A program made the translations under genes and the position numbers. A DNA stretch of 64,000 bases from Bdellovibrionales bacterium. Its GTDB lineage: Bacteria; Bdellovibrionota; Bdellovibrionia; Bdellovibrionales; UBA1609. The DNA lies in the NCBI GenBank assembly GCA_028819545.1, contig JAPPLG010000028.1, forward strand, positions 116,987 to 180,986. Reading direction: 5' to 3'. Under the pieces are notes generated by a model that worked only from the letters and a program-made list of their open reading frames with translations, did not search any database and was not told the origin of the DNA. Shown here piece after piece: positions 48,424 to 57,477 of the stretch; the stretch's first letter is position 1; the number at the start of each line of letters is the position of its first letter.

Positions 48424-49296
48424 TTAAACTGGAATATCTCTTAGGACAGAGTTCAAAGAAGTTTTTAAATCTGTAGAACTGGATCGTTTTCCAATAATAA
48501 GAGAGCAGGGAATAGAGTATTCACCGGATGGAAATTGTTTTTTTCTTGTTCCTGGAATTACAACAGAATTTTCAGGCACAATACCTGTAAAAACTTTTTC
48601 TTCTTTTGAAGTCACATCAATAATTTTAGAGCTTTTTGTGATGACAACACCAGCCCCTAACACAGCTCCTTTTTTAACCTGCACACCTTCCACAATAATA
48701 CATCTGCTTCCAATAAACACATTGTCTTCGATAATCACAGGTTGAGCCTGCAAAGGCTCCAAGACTCCGCCTAAACCTACACCGCCTGAAACATGCACAT
48801 TTTTTCCCACTTGAGCACAAGAGCCTACAGTGGCCCACGTGTCGATTAAACTTCCTGAATCCACATAAGCTCCAATATTGATATAAGAGGGCATAAGCAC
48901 TGTGTTTGATGCAACATAAGAGCCTTGCCTCACAAGTGCTTGAGGCACCACTCTTACTCCTTCATTACCAGTCCACTGTTTTAATGGGATTTTGTCAAAA
49001 TACGAAAAGTCTTCTCCTATAGAAATAACTGTGGATTTTTTTAATTGAAAGTAAAGCAGGATGGACTTTTTCACCCATTCATTGACCTGCCATGTGTCTT
49101 CTTTTTTTTCACAAACCCGAATTTTCCCCTGATCCAAAAGACTGATCGTTGTTTCAATTTCAGAGCCTGCTTTTTCAACTTGTTTGGACTCAAAAACTTC
49201 TTTAATCACTTGTTTTAAATTTGAAAATTCTGACATTTGGTTTTCCCTTAAAAAAAAGTTTAAAGCTTTCATACAATAAAGAGGGGTTTCAATCAA
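48424..49296 (-). CDS. dapD: 2,3,4,5-tetrahydropyridine-2,6-dicarboxylate N-succinyltransferase
   Basis: left-handed beta-helix hexapeptides, VVPQALVRQGSYVASNTVLMPSYINIGAYVDSGSLIDTWATVGSCAQVG. Confidence 0.95.
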   Translation of the reverse strand: MIETPLYCMKALNFFLRENQMSEFSNLKQVIKEVFESKQVEKAGSEIETTISLLDQGKIRVCEKKEDTWQVNEWVKKSILLYFQLKKSTVISIGEDFSYFDKIPLKQWTGNEGVRVVPQALVRQGSYVASNTVLMPSYINIGAYVDSGSLIDTWATVGSCAQVGKNVHVSGGVGLGGVLEPLQAQPVIIEDNVFIGSRCIIVEGVQVKKGAVLGAGVVITKSSKIIDVTSKEEKVFTGIVPENSVVIPGTRKKQFPSGEYSIPCSLIIGKRSSSTDLKTSLNSVLRDIPV

Positions 49297-49350
49297 TTAG
49301 AATATTGTTTCTTGACAAGAATAAGTTTGTAAAAGTATGAGAATTGAATC

Positions 49351-50010
49351 ATGAAAACAATTACTTTAGGACATAGTGTTTCCGGGTTTCCGATTATGGC
49401 TTATGAATGGGGAGAAAAAGGGCCTCATATTTTCATTATGTCCGGAGTGCATGGAGATGAGGTCGAAGGAGTTTATGTTGGCTACAGATTATTGGGAGAG
49501 TTTAGTAAAAATTACTCCTATCAAATGAAGTTGACTCTTATTCCATTTTTTAATCCGGACGGGATTTTACAAAACAGAAGAACTAATGAAAATCTTGTAG
49601 ATTTAAACAGAAATCTTCCAACAACAGATTGGACCAAATCTTTTTCTAAAGAAAAGTATCACCCGGGGTCTAAGCCAAACAGTGAACCGGAAAACCAAAT
49701 ACTTGTAAACTGGATTGAAAAAAATAAACCACAACTTATTATTTCTCTTCATTCCTGGAAGCCTGTAATTAACGTTAATGGAAACTGTTCTCCGGAGGCA
49801 GAGGTGATCTCTCAAGAAACAGGTTATAAAATTGTTGAAGATATCGGTTATCCCACACCTGGCAGTTTAGGCACTTATACCGGTCAGGAGCGAAATATTC
49901 CAACAATTACATACGAAGTGGAAAGAGGAGCAAGCTTTCGGGATATTTTAAAACTTCATGTTCCTGCCATTAAAAAGGCTTTAGAAAAAAGTCAAAGTCG
50001 TCATATATAA
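49351..50010 (+). CDS. M14-family zinc carboxypeptidase (MpaA-like)
   Basis: GVHGDEVEG, NPDGILQNRRTNENLVDLNRNLP, TYEVERG. Confidence 0.85.
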   Translation: MKTITLGHSVSGFPIMAYEWGEKGPHIFIMSGVHGDEVEGVYVGYRLLGEFSKNYSYQMKLTLIPFFNPDGILQNRRTNENLVDLNRNLPTTDWTKSFSKEKYHPGSKPNSEPENQILVNWIEKNKPQLIISLHSWKPVINVNGNCSPEAEVISQETGYKIVEDIGYPTPGSLGTYTGQERNIPTITYEVERGASFRDILKLHVPAIKKALEKSQSRHI

Positions 50011-50046
50011 AGGTTGAGTTTTTAAAAAATTTTTGTAGTAGAGAAA

Positions 50047-50628
50047 ATGAATAGCATAAAATATATTTTTGTATTGTTTTTATTAAATCCTGGTGTGGGT
50101 GTTTCTGAAAAGTGTTCCAATTCTTTTTCGCCTCGAAAGCAATACTATGAATATATGCTAAGGTTAGCGAGTGATCGCGGTTATGTGAAAACAGTAAAGA
50201 AGATGTTGAAAAAAGATATCAATATTGATGCTCAAAACAAAGAAGGGCAGACTGCTTTGCATAGAGCAAGTGATAAAAACCATCCGGAGATAGTGAGCTT
50301 GCTGTTAGAAAACAAAGCGAATGTGGATATTCAAGATGAAAAGGGTGAAACAGCTTTGCATTTGGCAAGCAAGGGAGATTATTTGGAAGTAGCAGAGTTG
50401 TTATTACAGGGGGGTGCGAATGTGGACATTCAAGATGAAAACGGTGCAACAGCTTTGCACTTTGCTGTTTGGCAGAAGCATAAAAAGATGGAGGCTTTGT
50501 TGTTGAAAGAAAGAGAAGGTGTGTATTTACATGGCCAAACAAGCGGTGCAGATTTATTACAATTAGCTAAAGATTTAGGTCCGGAAAAGGTAGAGGAGTT
50601 ATTAAAGAGACAATTGGGCAAACTGTGA
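50047..50628 (+). CDS. ankyrin-repeat protein (probably secreted)
   Basis: GQTALHRASDKNHPEIVSLLLENKANVDIQDEKGETALHLAS repeats; signal-like N-terminus. Confidence 0.88.
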   Translation: MNSIKYIFVLFLLNPGVGVSEKCSNSFSPRKQYYEYMLRLASDRGYVKTVKKMLKKDINIDAQNKEGQTALHRASDKNHPEIVSLLLENKANVDIQDEKGETALHLASKGDYLEVAELLLQGGANVDIQDENGATALHFAVWQKHKKMEALLLKEREGVYLHGQTSGADLLQLAKDLGPEKVEELLKRQLGKL

Positions 50629-50788
50629 AGCCACTTATTTCCGGTTGTAATACCACTGCTTTTTGTGTCTAAAATTTAGAAATAAATCCTTTAAAAATAC
50701 TTTAATACTGTAAAATAAATCTTTTAAATTGTGTTAATTTTCTGTTTCAAAATAAGTGATATGAGTTTCAGAAAAGTTTTGCTATATA

Positions 50789-51301
50789 GTGGCTATGGAC
50801 TTTTTTGATATATTCAGTAAGTTCTTTGATCACATGGGCATAGCGGGTATATCTTTACTTTTTTTACTCACTGTCTATATTCTTTATAAAGCATACAAGG
50901 CAGAGCTTCCTTCATTGGATGCTGATTTATCTATTATAAATAAGGATACTTATAAGGAAATACTTGAGAAAAAATCACCGAATCAAACAGCTGTAAAATT
51001 AGATCATGATTTATATCTTGTGGTTTACATAGTTAATACAGGAAAAAGAATAATATGTCCGACTCAAATTTGTAATGATAAGGGAAAGAAGGTTATTAAT
51101 ATTTTAACAGAAACAGGATTTGAATATGTTCTCAAAAAAGGTGAAGAGTATTCAAACATTCACCCTTTAGATGAAAATTCGATAAAAGTTATAAAAGAAT
51201 CAAAGCATCTTTATATTCTGGATTTTGCTAAAAGAAAATTTCCTGTCTTAAAGGAATATCTACGCACAATGCGTTCAGAACTCAATCAACACAAAAAGTA
51301 A
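50789..51301 (+). CDS. hypothetical membrane-anchored protein
   Basis: one N-terminal TM, 170 aa. Confidence 0.5.
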   Translation: MAMDFFDIFSKFFDHMGIAGISLLFLLTVYILYKAYKAELPSLDADLSIINKDTYKEILEKKSPNQTAVKLDHDLYLVVYIVNTGKRIICPTQICNDKGKKVINILTETGFEYVLKKGEEYSNIHPLDENSIKVIKESKHLYILDFAKRKFPVLKEYLRTMRSELNQHKK

Positions 51302-51375
51302 AATGAGTTTTTAAATTCTCAAAATAATACATGAGGTTGATGTATAACTTAAATTAACTTAATATTAAATATAGT

Positions 51376-51831
51376 ATGGTTAAGTGGATCAAAAGAAAAT
51401 TATTAAAATATAAGTTTTTAAAACGGTTCGTATATTTTAATAAGTACACCAAAGAAGCATTTAAAGTCAGTACAGATGAAGAGTTTAAAAGGCTGTGTTG
51501 GACGTGTGTGGATGAAATTGCAAAAAATAATAATAAAGATATAAAATCAGTAAGCTTGGAAGATATTTATATGGTTTTGTATAGGATAAGGAAAAGAACC
51601 CCTAAACTTTTAAGAAGAATAACTTTACACCAGGTAATAAAATTCAAAGATATAAGCTCTAAGACAGGAGACACTTTTAATCTCGTTACTGCTATAGGGT
51701 ATGCAACCCCAGTGCCTTTAATGTATGTTGGATTAAAGAAGATTATTGGCAATAGAGTGGAATATGCATTCAAAATGTATATTATTAGTTTGATTGCTGA
51801 AGAGATTTATAAAAAAGATCAGAAAACTTAG
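51376..51831 (+). CDS. hypothetical protein
   Basis: 151 aa ORF, basic N-terminus. Confidence 0.5.
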   Translation: MVKWIKRKLLKYKFLKRFVYFNKYTKEAFKVSTDEEFKRLCWTCVDEIAKNNNKDIKSVSLEDIYMVLYRIRKRTPKLLRRITLHQVIKFKDISSKTGDTFNLVTAIGYATPVPLMYVGLKKIIGNRVEYAFKMYIISLIAEEIYKKDQKT

Positions 51832-51833
51832 TC

Positions 51834-52610
51834 TTAAAAAGATTTTAACACTGTGATTTGTGGGTCTTTTACAATTTGATGGGCTGATTTTATAAACTCA
51901 GGCTGTTCTTGACTGAGATACATTTCAACTTTTGAAGACGTTTTTTCTTCTTTAATATCTTCTTCATCCGGCAAGATCAAACAATCCAAAGGGTCCACAA
52001 TTTTAACATGAGATGGAAGAAGTTTTTTTATTTCATCTTTCAGGAAAAAATAATGAGTACACCCTAAAACCAAAATATCTATTTCCTGTTTAAGCAAAGG
52101 CTCAAGATGTCTTTTTAAAGTCTCTTTACATTTTGGATGATGAGCAAAACCCCTTTCCACTAATGGAGCAAGCTCAGGTGCTGACTCCTGAAAAACCTGT
52201 AGCTTGGGATTCAAAGGCTGAATGGCTGTTGGATATACATTTGAATTCACAGTAAAGCTTGTGGCCAATACCCCCACTTTGTCATTTTCTGAGCTGACTT
52301 CGATAAGCTTTTTTACTGTGGGTGAAATAACGTTAATTAAAAGAACATTCTTATAATATGTTTGATCCAAATACAAACAGCTTGCGGCATTGCAGGCGAT
52401 AACTAAAGTGTCTGCTCCTGAAGAAAGCAGGAAATCTTTGACTTTGATGCAACACTGACTCAGTTCTTCTTTACTTTTCTCTCCGTAAGGTAAATTTAAA
52501 ATATCTCCAAAATATACAAAATCTTTATTTGGAAATTGTTTTATAAGAGCTTGCAGTATTGAAAGCCCTCCCATACCGGAGTCAAATAAGCCAATCTTTT
52601 TTGTGTTCAT
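51834..52610 (-). CDS. murI: glutamate racemase
   Basis: IGLFDSGMGGLSILQAL, VIACNAASC, LGCTHYFFL. Confidence 0.95.
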   Translation of the reverse strand: MNTKKIGLFDSGMGGLSILQALIKQFPNKDFVYFGDILNLPYGEKSKEELSQCCIKVKDFLLSSGADTLVIACNAASCLYLDQTYYKNVLLINVISPTVKKLIEVSSENDKVGVLATSFTVNSNVYPTAIQPLNPKLQVFQESAPELAPLVERGFAHHPKCKETLKRHLEPLLKQEIDILVLGCTHYFFLKDEIKKLLPSHVKIVDPLDCLILPDEEDIKEEKTSSKVEMYLSQEQPEFIKSAHQIVKDPQITVLKSF

Positions 52611-53512
52611 TTAATGTGAGCTTGATCTTTTTGGACATACATAAAATATAGTACAGCAATGTAAATAATATTAACTAACATACGAAATAAAGAATCTACC
52701 CCTATATGCAACAGTTGAATAGACTCCAGTAAATCCACTAAGTAGAGAATAGGTTGATAGATCAGGTTTACAGCAAATAAAGTGACAGCCATGGGGATGA
52801 CAATTCCTTTAGCGGCTTTACTGGATAAAGGAAGAGAATTGTTTGTAAACTTTTGATGAAAGAAAACCACATAAGGCATTAATAAATACTGCAAAGCTTT
52901 GATGATTGCCGGGATCACCGCAACAAAGAGGATAATCAGCATAACAACAGCATCCATTGATTTAAATGTGGAGTCGGGGTCGCCGACTAAAGTTACAAGT
53001 CCTAGCAAAGCATTGTCCACAAGACCTAAAACACCTCCTAAGCTTTGAGTGATCGTAAAGATTATGAGAGAGGTTAAAATGGATACTGTGATGATTCCGC
53101 CTATTACATATCCAATAAGAACGAAAAATACTTTTATAGATTCCACAACAATAGGCCAAATATTATTTGCTACAAAAGTTTTTAAAACCAAAGGAGCTTT
53201 TTTTGCAATGTAAGTTTTATTGTAAAGAAAATAAGGAACAAGAAAAACAAGAAAAGTCCAACTTAAAACGGAAAAAGAAAGCTGGACAGAAGACATCATT
53301 AAGTTTTTTATTCCTAAAGGGGCATAAACCAGTTTGCTTGAAATCCAATATGTGTAAGCTATTTCCAAAATTAATATGATTAAGATAAAAATGCTGTTGA
53401 ATACAATCAATCGAGGTAGCATATGATAAGTTTGAACCAAAGACTTCCAGGTCAAATCCCAATCGGCCTTAGTAGTCCATAGACTTTTAAATCCCAACAT
53501 AAAACGCTCCAT
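52607..53512 (-). CDS. hypothetical multi-pass membrane protein
   Basis: several TM helices; 4-nt overlap with murI. Confidence 0.6.
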   Translation of the reverse strand: MERFMLGFKSLWTTKADWDLTWKSLVQTYHMLPRLIVFNSIFILIILILEIAYTYWISSKLVYAPLGIKNLMMSSVQLSFSVLSWTFLVFLVPYFLYNKTYIAKKAPLVLKTFVANNIWPIVVESIKVFFVLIGYVIGGIITVSILTSLIIFTITQSLGGVLGLVDNALLGLVTLVGDPDSTFKSMDAVVMLIILFVAVIPAIIKALQYLLMPYVVFFHQKFTNNSLPLSSKAAKGIVIPMAVTLFAVNLIYQPILYLVDLLESIQLLHIGVDSLFRMLVNIIYIAVLYFMYVQKDQAHIK

Positions 53513-53649
53513 GAAAATTTGTGAATTTTAGTGTTTATCAGCTCTTTTACAATTAAACAATGAAACTTCTTAAGATTCTATATGAATTGCATATATTTTC
53601 TATATTCCATTGAATTTTAGACTAAACTGTCTATACTTTTCAAATGCTT

Positions 53650-53737
53650 GCCCGAGTGGCGGAATGGTAGACGCACAGGACTTAAAATCCTGGGGTTTTT
53701 AAAAACCGTGCCAGTTCAAGTCTGGCCTTGGGCACCA
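53650..53737 (+). tRNA. tRNA-Leu(TAA)
   Basis: gcccgag/cttgggc acceptor stem, anticodon loop cttaaaa, long variable arm, encoded CCA. Confidence 0.95.
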
Positions 53738-53738
53738 C
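53706..53738. repeat. attL-like direct repeat (tRNA-Leu 3' end)
   Basis: ccgtgccagttcaagtctggccttgggcaccac identical to 55074-55106. Confidence 0.95.
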
Positions 53739-53840
53739 TTTCATATTTATTTTTTGATTTTGTTTCCATAAATGTTTAAATCTATAATTAAATTAGATAT
53801 ATCTACTGACATTCTAGATTATACTAAAAAGCATAATTTA

Positions 53841-53893
53841 TGGTGCATTGTAGTGCACCAAACAAATATTTTATGGTGCATTGTAGTGCACCA
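53841..53893. promoter_or_regulatory. two identical 20-bp palindromic operators
   Basis: tggtgcattgtagtgcacca at 53841-53860 and 53874-53893, offset 33 bp. Confidence 0.75.
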
Positions 53894-53937
53894 AAAAAAG
53901 CTTTACAAAAGTCATTTGTAATATATAATACTTGATT

Positions 53938-54441
53938 ATGAAGACAAATAAACAAAAACTCAAAAATCAAAGGCGCATAATAGAGATGAAAATCAATCCC
54001 TGGAAAAAACTAAGAACAGGGAAAAGGCCTCCTATGGGTTGGTTAAAAGCTATACGAGGAGCTTTGGGAATTAATACCAGGCAGTTAGCAAAAAGATGTG
54101 GTATTCAGCATTCTTCTATTTTACGAATTGAAAAAAATGAAACTCAGGATAAAGTATCTATTGAGTCGCTTAAGAAGCTGGCATCGGCTATGAACTGTCA
54201 GTTGGTGTATGCTATTGTTCCAAAAACAGGGTATAACAGCCTTGAAGAAATTATAAACTACCAAACAGAAATTCTTGCTCATAAGTTAATTAAACAAGTT
54301 GACCACACAATGCGACTGGAGGCTCAGGGAACTTCCACCAAGGAAATACGAAGACAAACCAGAAAACTGGCTAATGAATTAAAAGATAAAATGGATCCAA
54401 GAATTTGGGAAAAAAGTTCAAAGAAACAAAGAAATAGATGA
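53938..54441 (+). CDS. XRE-type HTH protein resembling mobile mystery protein A
   Basis: PPMGWLKAIRGALGINTRQLAKRCGIQHSSILRIEKNE; 4-nt overlap with the Fic gene. Confidence 0.8.
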   Translation: MKTNKQKLKNQRRIIEMKINPWKKLRTGKRPPMGWLKAIRGALGINTRQLAKRCGIQHSSILRIEKNETQDKVSIESLKKLASAMNCQLVYAIVPKTGYNSLEEIINYQTEILAHKLIKQVDHTMRLEAQGTSTKEIRRQTRKLANELKDKMDPRIWEKSSKKQRNR

Positions 54442-55040
54442 GTAAGTTCAAACTGGCATATCCTTCTGGTGCAACCCCACTTGATCCAAATGAAATTGAA
54501 GGGCTCATCCCTGATTATATTACGACTCAAAAAGAATTAAATATATTGGAGCAACAAAATATTATAGAAGGAGTAAATTGGGCTGATCGGCAGAAAAAAT
54601 CTGATGTATTAAATATGAAGTTCAATTATGAGTTGCATAGACAGATGTTCAATCAGGTGTGGAAGTGGGCAGGAAGTCCACGAACAATAGATAAAAACAT
54701 CGGCGCCTATTGGCAGCAAATACCAGCACAATTAGAAAATCTTTTTAGTAATACTCGATATTGGATTGAAAATAAAACTTATAAATGGAATGAGTTAGCA
54801 GTTCGATTCCATCATAAGTTAGTTTTTATTCACGTTTTTCCAAATGGTAACGGCAGGCATGCTCGGTTGATGACAGATATACTTCTGAAATTCAATCAAC
54901 AAAAACCATTTACTTGGGGGCAGAAGATGTATTCGCTTCCGATTGAAGTTGAAGGTAAAACCCGCAAAGTTTATATATCTGCTTTGAAAAAAGCAGATGA
55001 AAATAATTTTGTTGATCTGATTAAGTTTGTTAATAACTAA
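54438..55040 (+). CDS. Fic-domain protein resembling mobile mystery protein B
   Basis: ATPLDPNEIEGLIPDYITTQKELN...VWKWAGSPRTIDKNIG...HVFPNGNGRHARLMTD. Confidence 0.88.
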   Translation: MSKFKLAYPSGATPLDPNEIEGLIPDYITTQKELNILEQQNIIEGVNWADRQKKSDVLNMKFNYELHRQMFNQVWKWAGSPRTIDKNIGAYWQQIPAQLENLFSNTRYWIENKTYKWNELAVRFHHKLVFIHVFPNGNGRHARLMTDILLKFNQQKPFTWGQKMYSLPIEVEGKTRKVYISALKKADENNFVDLIKFVNN

Positions 55041-55073
55041 ATTGTAGTAGCTAGTATATGATCGGACAGTTAC

Positions 55074-55106
55074 CCGTGCCAGTTCAAGTCTGGCCTTGGG
55101 CACCAC
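55074..55106. repeat. attR-like direct repeat of tRNA-Leu 3' end
   Basis: 33/33 identity to 53706-53738. Confidence 0.95.
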
Positions 55107-56301
55107 CACTATCATCACCTTTTTTTATAGTCTGCCTGTATAACATAGGATTAATAATCAAACTGGCAAGGCTGGTGCAAATAAGAATAGAAAATATTTT
55201 GGAATCTACATATCCCTTGGAAAAAGCAATTTCTGCAACGATAAGATCCAAAGTTCCTCTGGAGTTTAAAGCAATGCCTATTCGACTGGACTCCCTTGTA
55301 TTAAAGCCCACCCACTTGGCGCCTATTCCAGACCCCACAATTTTAGAAAGATAAGCCACTCCCATAACAGAGAGAAGAAGAGCCGGCTGATCAAAAGCTT
55401 CTATCGAAAAGTACAGTCCAATAGAGGCAAAAAATATTGGAGTTAGAAATTGATCTGTAATGGAGTTTAAAGTTTTTGTCATAGAGTCGAAAGCACCTAC
55501 CCCAATAATATCTTTATTTAAAAGCAGACCGCCGAAAAAAGCTCCAATAATAAAGTGAAAGCCCAAAGCTTCAGTGGCTGTACTGAAGAGTAATACAAAG
55601 ACAACTCCTGCTCCAAAAATAGCTTCTTCTCCAAGATAGCTGACCAATTTTAAAATAATGTTTTTGGACTGTGGTGTACTTAAAAGTTCAGATCTTAAAA
55701 ATTTATTAACCAGCATGACGATAATGAAAAAGAGCACCATGCCTGCCATTTTTGAACTGATAATTTTAAAAAACACCAGAGGGTGTTGTATATGCTGTAC
55801 GTTTAAAATCACTCCCAAAAATAAAAGAGCAAATACGTCCAAAATAACAGAAGCTCCCATAATAGCATGACCCATCTTGGTGTCGATCAAATTATAATTG
55901 TTCATAAATCGAATAACTATAGGAAGGGCTGTAATAGAAAAACATAAACCTAAAATAGTGGAAGATAAAAAAGGCAGACCCCAAAAATGACCGATACCAA
56001 GCCCTGCAAGAAAAGAGAAAATAAAACCTGATAGTGAACACAGTAGTGCTTTTTTCCGAATGGCTCCAAAAATATCCTGTAGATCCATTTCCAAACCTGC
56101 CGCAAAAATCATAAGGAAAATACCTAAATCTATAATTCCGTTTAATTCTTTAGACGGCATAACTGCATTAAAAATGGTGGGGCCTAAGAGAAGACCGGCT
56201 AAAATTTCCCCCATGATTGTAGAAAATCCGATGGCTTTAAAAAAGCGTCCGAAAAGCCTTGCACCGGCCAATAGTAAAAGAAGGTGAGTGATCACATTCA
56301 T
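55084..56301 (-). CDS. CPA2-type cation/proton antiporter (KefB/NapA-like)
   Basis: multi-pass; GEILAGLLLGPTIF, FAAGLEMDL, FFASIGLYFS, ALNSRGTLDLIVAEIA. Confidence 0.88.
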   Translation of the reverse strand: MNVITHLLLLLAGARLFGRFFKAIGFSTIMGEILAGLLLGPTIFNAVMPSKELNGIIDLGIFLMIFAAGLEMDLQDIFGAIRKKALLCSLSGFIFSFLAGLGIGHFWGLPFLSSTILGLCFSITALPIVIRFMNNYNLIDTKMGHAIMGASVILDVFALLFLGVILNVQHIQHPLVFFKIISSKMAGMVLFFIIVMLVNKFLRSELLSTPQSKNIILKLVSYLGEEAIFGAGVVFVLLFSTATEALGFHFIIGAFFGGLLLNKDIIGVGAFDSMTKTLNSITDQFLTPIFFASIGLYFSIEAFDQPALLLSVMGVAYLSKIVGSGIGAKWVGFNTRESSRIGIALNSRGTLDLIVAEIAFSKGYVDSKIFSILICTSLASLIINPMLYRQTIKKGDDSGGAQGQT

Positions 56302-56340
56302 ATACTTATGAGCATTATAAAAAAAACGGCTCTTGTCTAT

Positions 56341-57477
56341 CTAAGAATATAAATACCGCCTTATAGAAACAGAGGAAACCAAACCTAAAGCTATAAAAGT
56401 GGTTATTGTGTTGGATCCTCCGTAAGAAAGTATGGGCAAAGGCACTCCCACAATAGGTAAAAGCCCTATAGCCATATTAATATTAATAATGGTATGCCAA
56501 AAAATGATAGATAAAGCTCCAAGGCATACATACGCTCCCATCTTATCTCTGGATTCAGAAGAAATTTGGAAAATTTTTAGTATCAATATGAGAAAAATAG
56601 CCGCGGTAAATAAACTGCCGGCAAAACCATGCTCTTCACTGAGCACACTGAACACAAAGTCTGTATGTCTTTCAGGTAAAAATTCAAGTTGGGCTTGTGT
56701 TCCTTGTTGAAAGCCTTTGCCAAAAACCTGTCCGCTTCCTATGGCAATCTTAGATTGTATCGTGTTGTATCCGGCGCCATAAGGATCCTTGTCTGCAGAC
56801 ATAAACATAAGCACTCTGTTTTTTTGATAATCTTTTAAAACAAAAGTCCAAAGCGTGGGGATAAAAATAATGAACAAAGCAAAAAAAGCAATCCAAAGGT
56901 TTCTGTTCATTCTTAAAAATAAAGCGACAGTTCCTCCCTGAATGCCAATCAGTAAAGCTGTTCCCAAATCCGGTTGATACACAATGAGAGCCATTGGCAA
57001 CACTGTTAAGAAAAGAGGCCAGATGATTTGCTTGAATCCGTAAATGTGTTGAGTGGATTTTTTTGAAAATATAGAGGCTAAAACACAAATCAACGCCACC
57101 TTCATTGTTTCAGAAGGCTGATAAGAAAACCAGCCAAAATCAAACCATCTTTGTGCTCCATGAGAGCTTTGCCCCACAAATAAAACAGCAACTAAAGCCA
57201 GGACGTTGACTGTATAAAAGAAATAACTGAAACGGCAAAAGAATTGATAGTCTATGGCTGAAAGAATAAAAAATATAAGAAAACCAAGAATAATCCATAA
57301 AACCTGTTTCCAAAAAACAGAAACCATAGGGGAGGCTGGAGTTTGAGTGATGCTGTAAAAATTTATCAGAGCAATAAGGGTGATTAATCCAATAATGGCA
57401 AGAAACTGGAAATTTAATTTCGAGTACCAATGAGTATCTGTATAATTGTCGCTGTTGACGTTTTTATAAGGAGTCAT
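56341..57477 (-). CDS. rodA: rod shape-determining protein RodA (SEDS glycosyltransferase)
   Basis: SEDS-family TM protein, YQPSETMKVALI, VYQPDLGTALL, ERHTDFVFSVLSEEHGF; follows PBP2. Confidence 0.94.
   Translation of the reverse strand: MTPYKNVNSDNYTDTHWYSKLNFQFLAIIGLITLIALINFYSITQTPASPMVSVFWKQVLWIILGFLIFFILSAIDYQFFCRFSYFFYTVNVLALVAVLFVGQSSHGAQRWFDFGWFSYQPSETMKVALICVLASIFSKKSTQHIYGFKQIIWPLFLTVLPMALIVYQPDLGTALLIGIQGGTVALFLRMNRNLWIAFFALFIIFIPTLWTFVLKDYQKNRVLMFMSADKDPYGAGYNTIQSKIAIGSGQVFGKGFQQGTQAQLEFLPERHTDFVFSVLSEEHGFAGSLFTAAIFLILILKIFQISSESRDKMGAYVCLGALSIIFWHTIININMAIGLLPIVGVPLPILSYGGSNTITTFIALGLVSSVSIRRYLYS

Larger units (their letters stand above)
53739..55106. mobile_element. minimal tRNA-Leu-targeted genomic island carrying HTH + Fic genes
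   Basis: bounded by perfect 33-bp tRNA 3'-end duplication. Confidence 0.8.

Noticed and set aside
55058-55354. Plus-strand ORF spanning the attR repeat
   Set aside because: Antisense to the antiporter 3' end with no family signal
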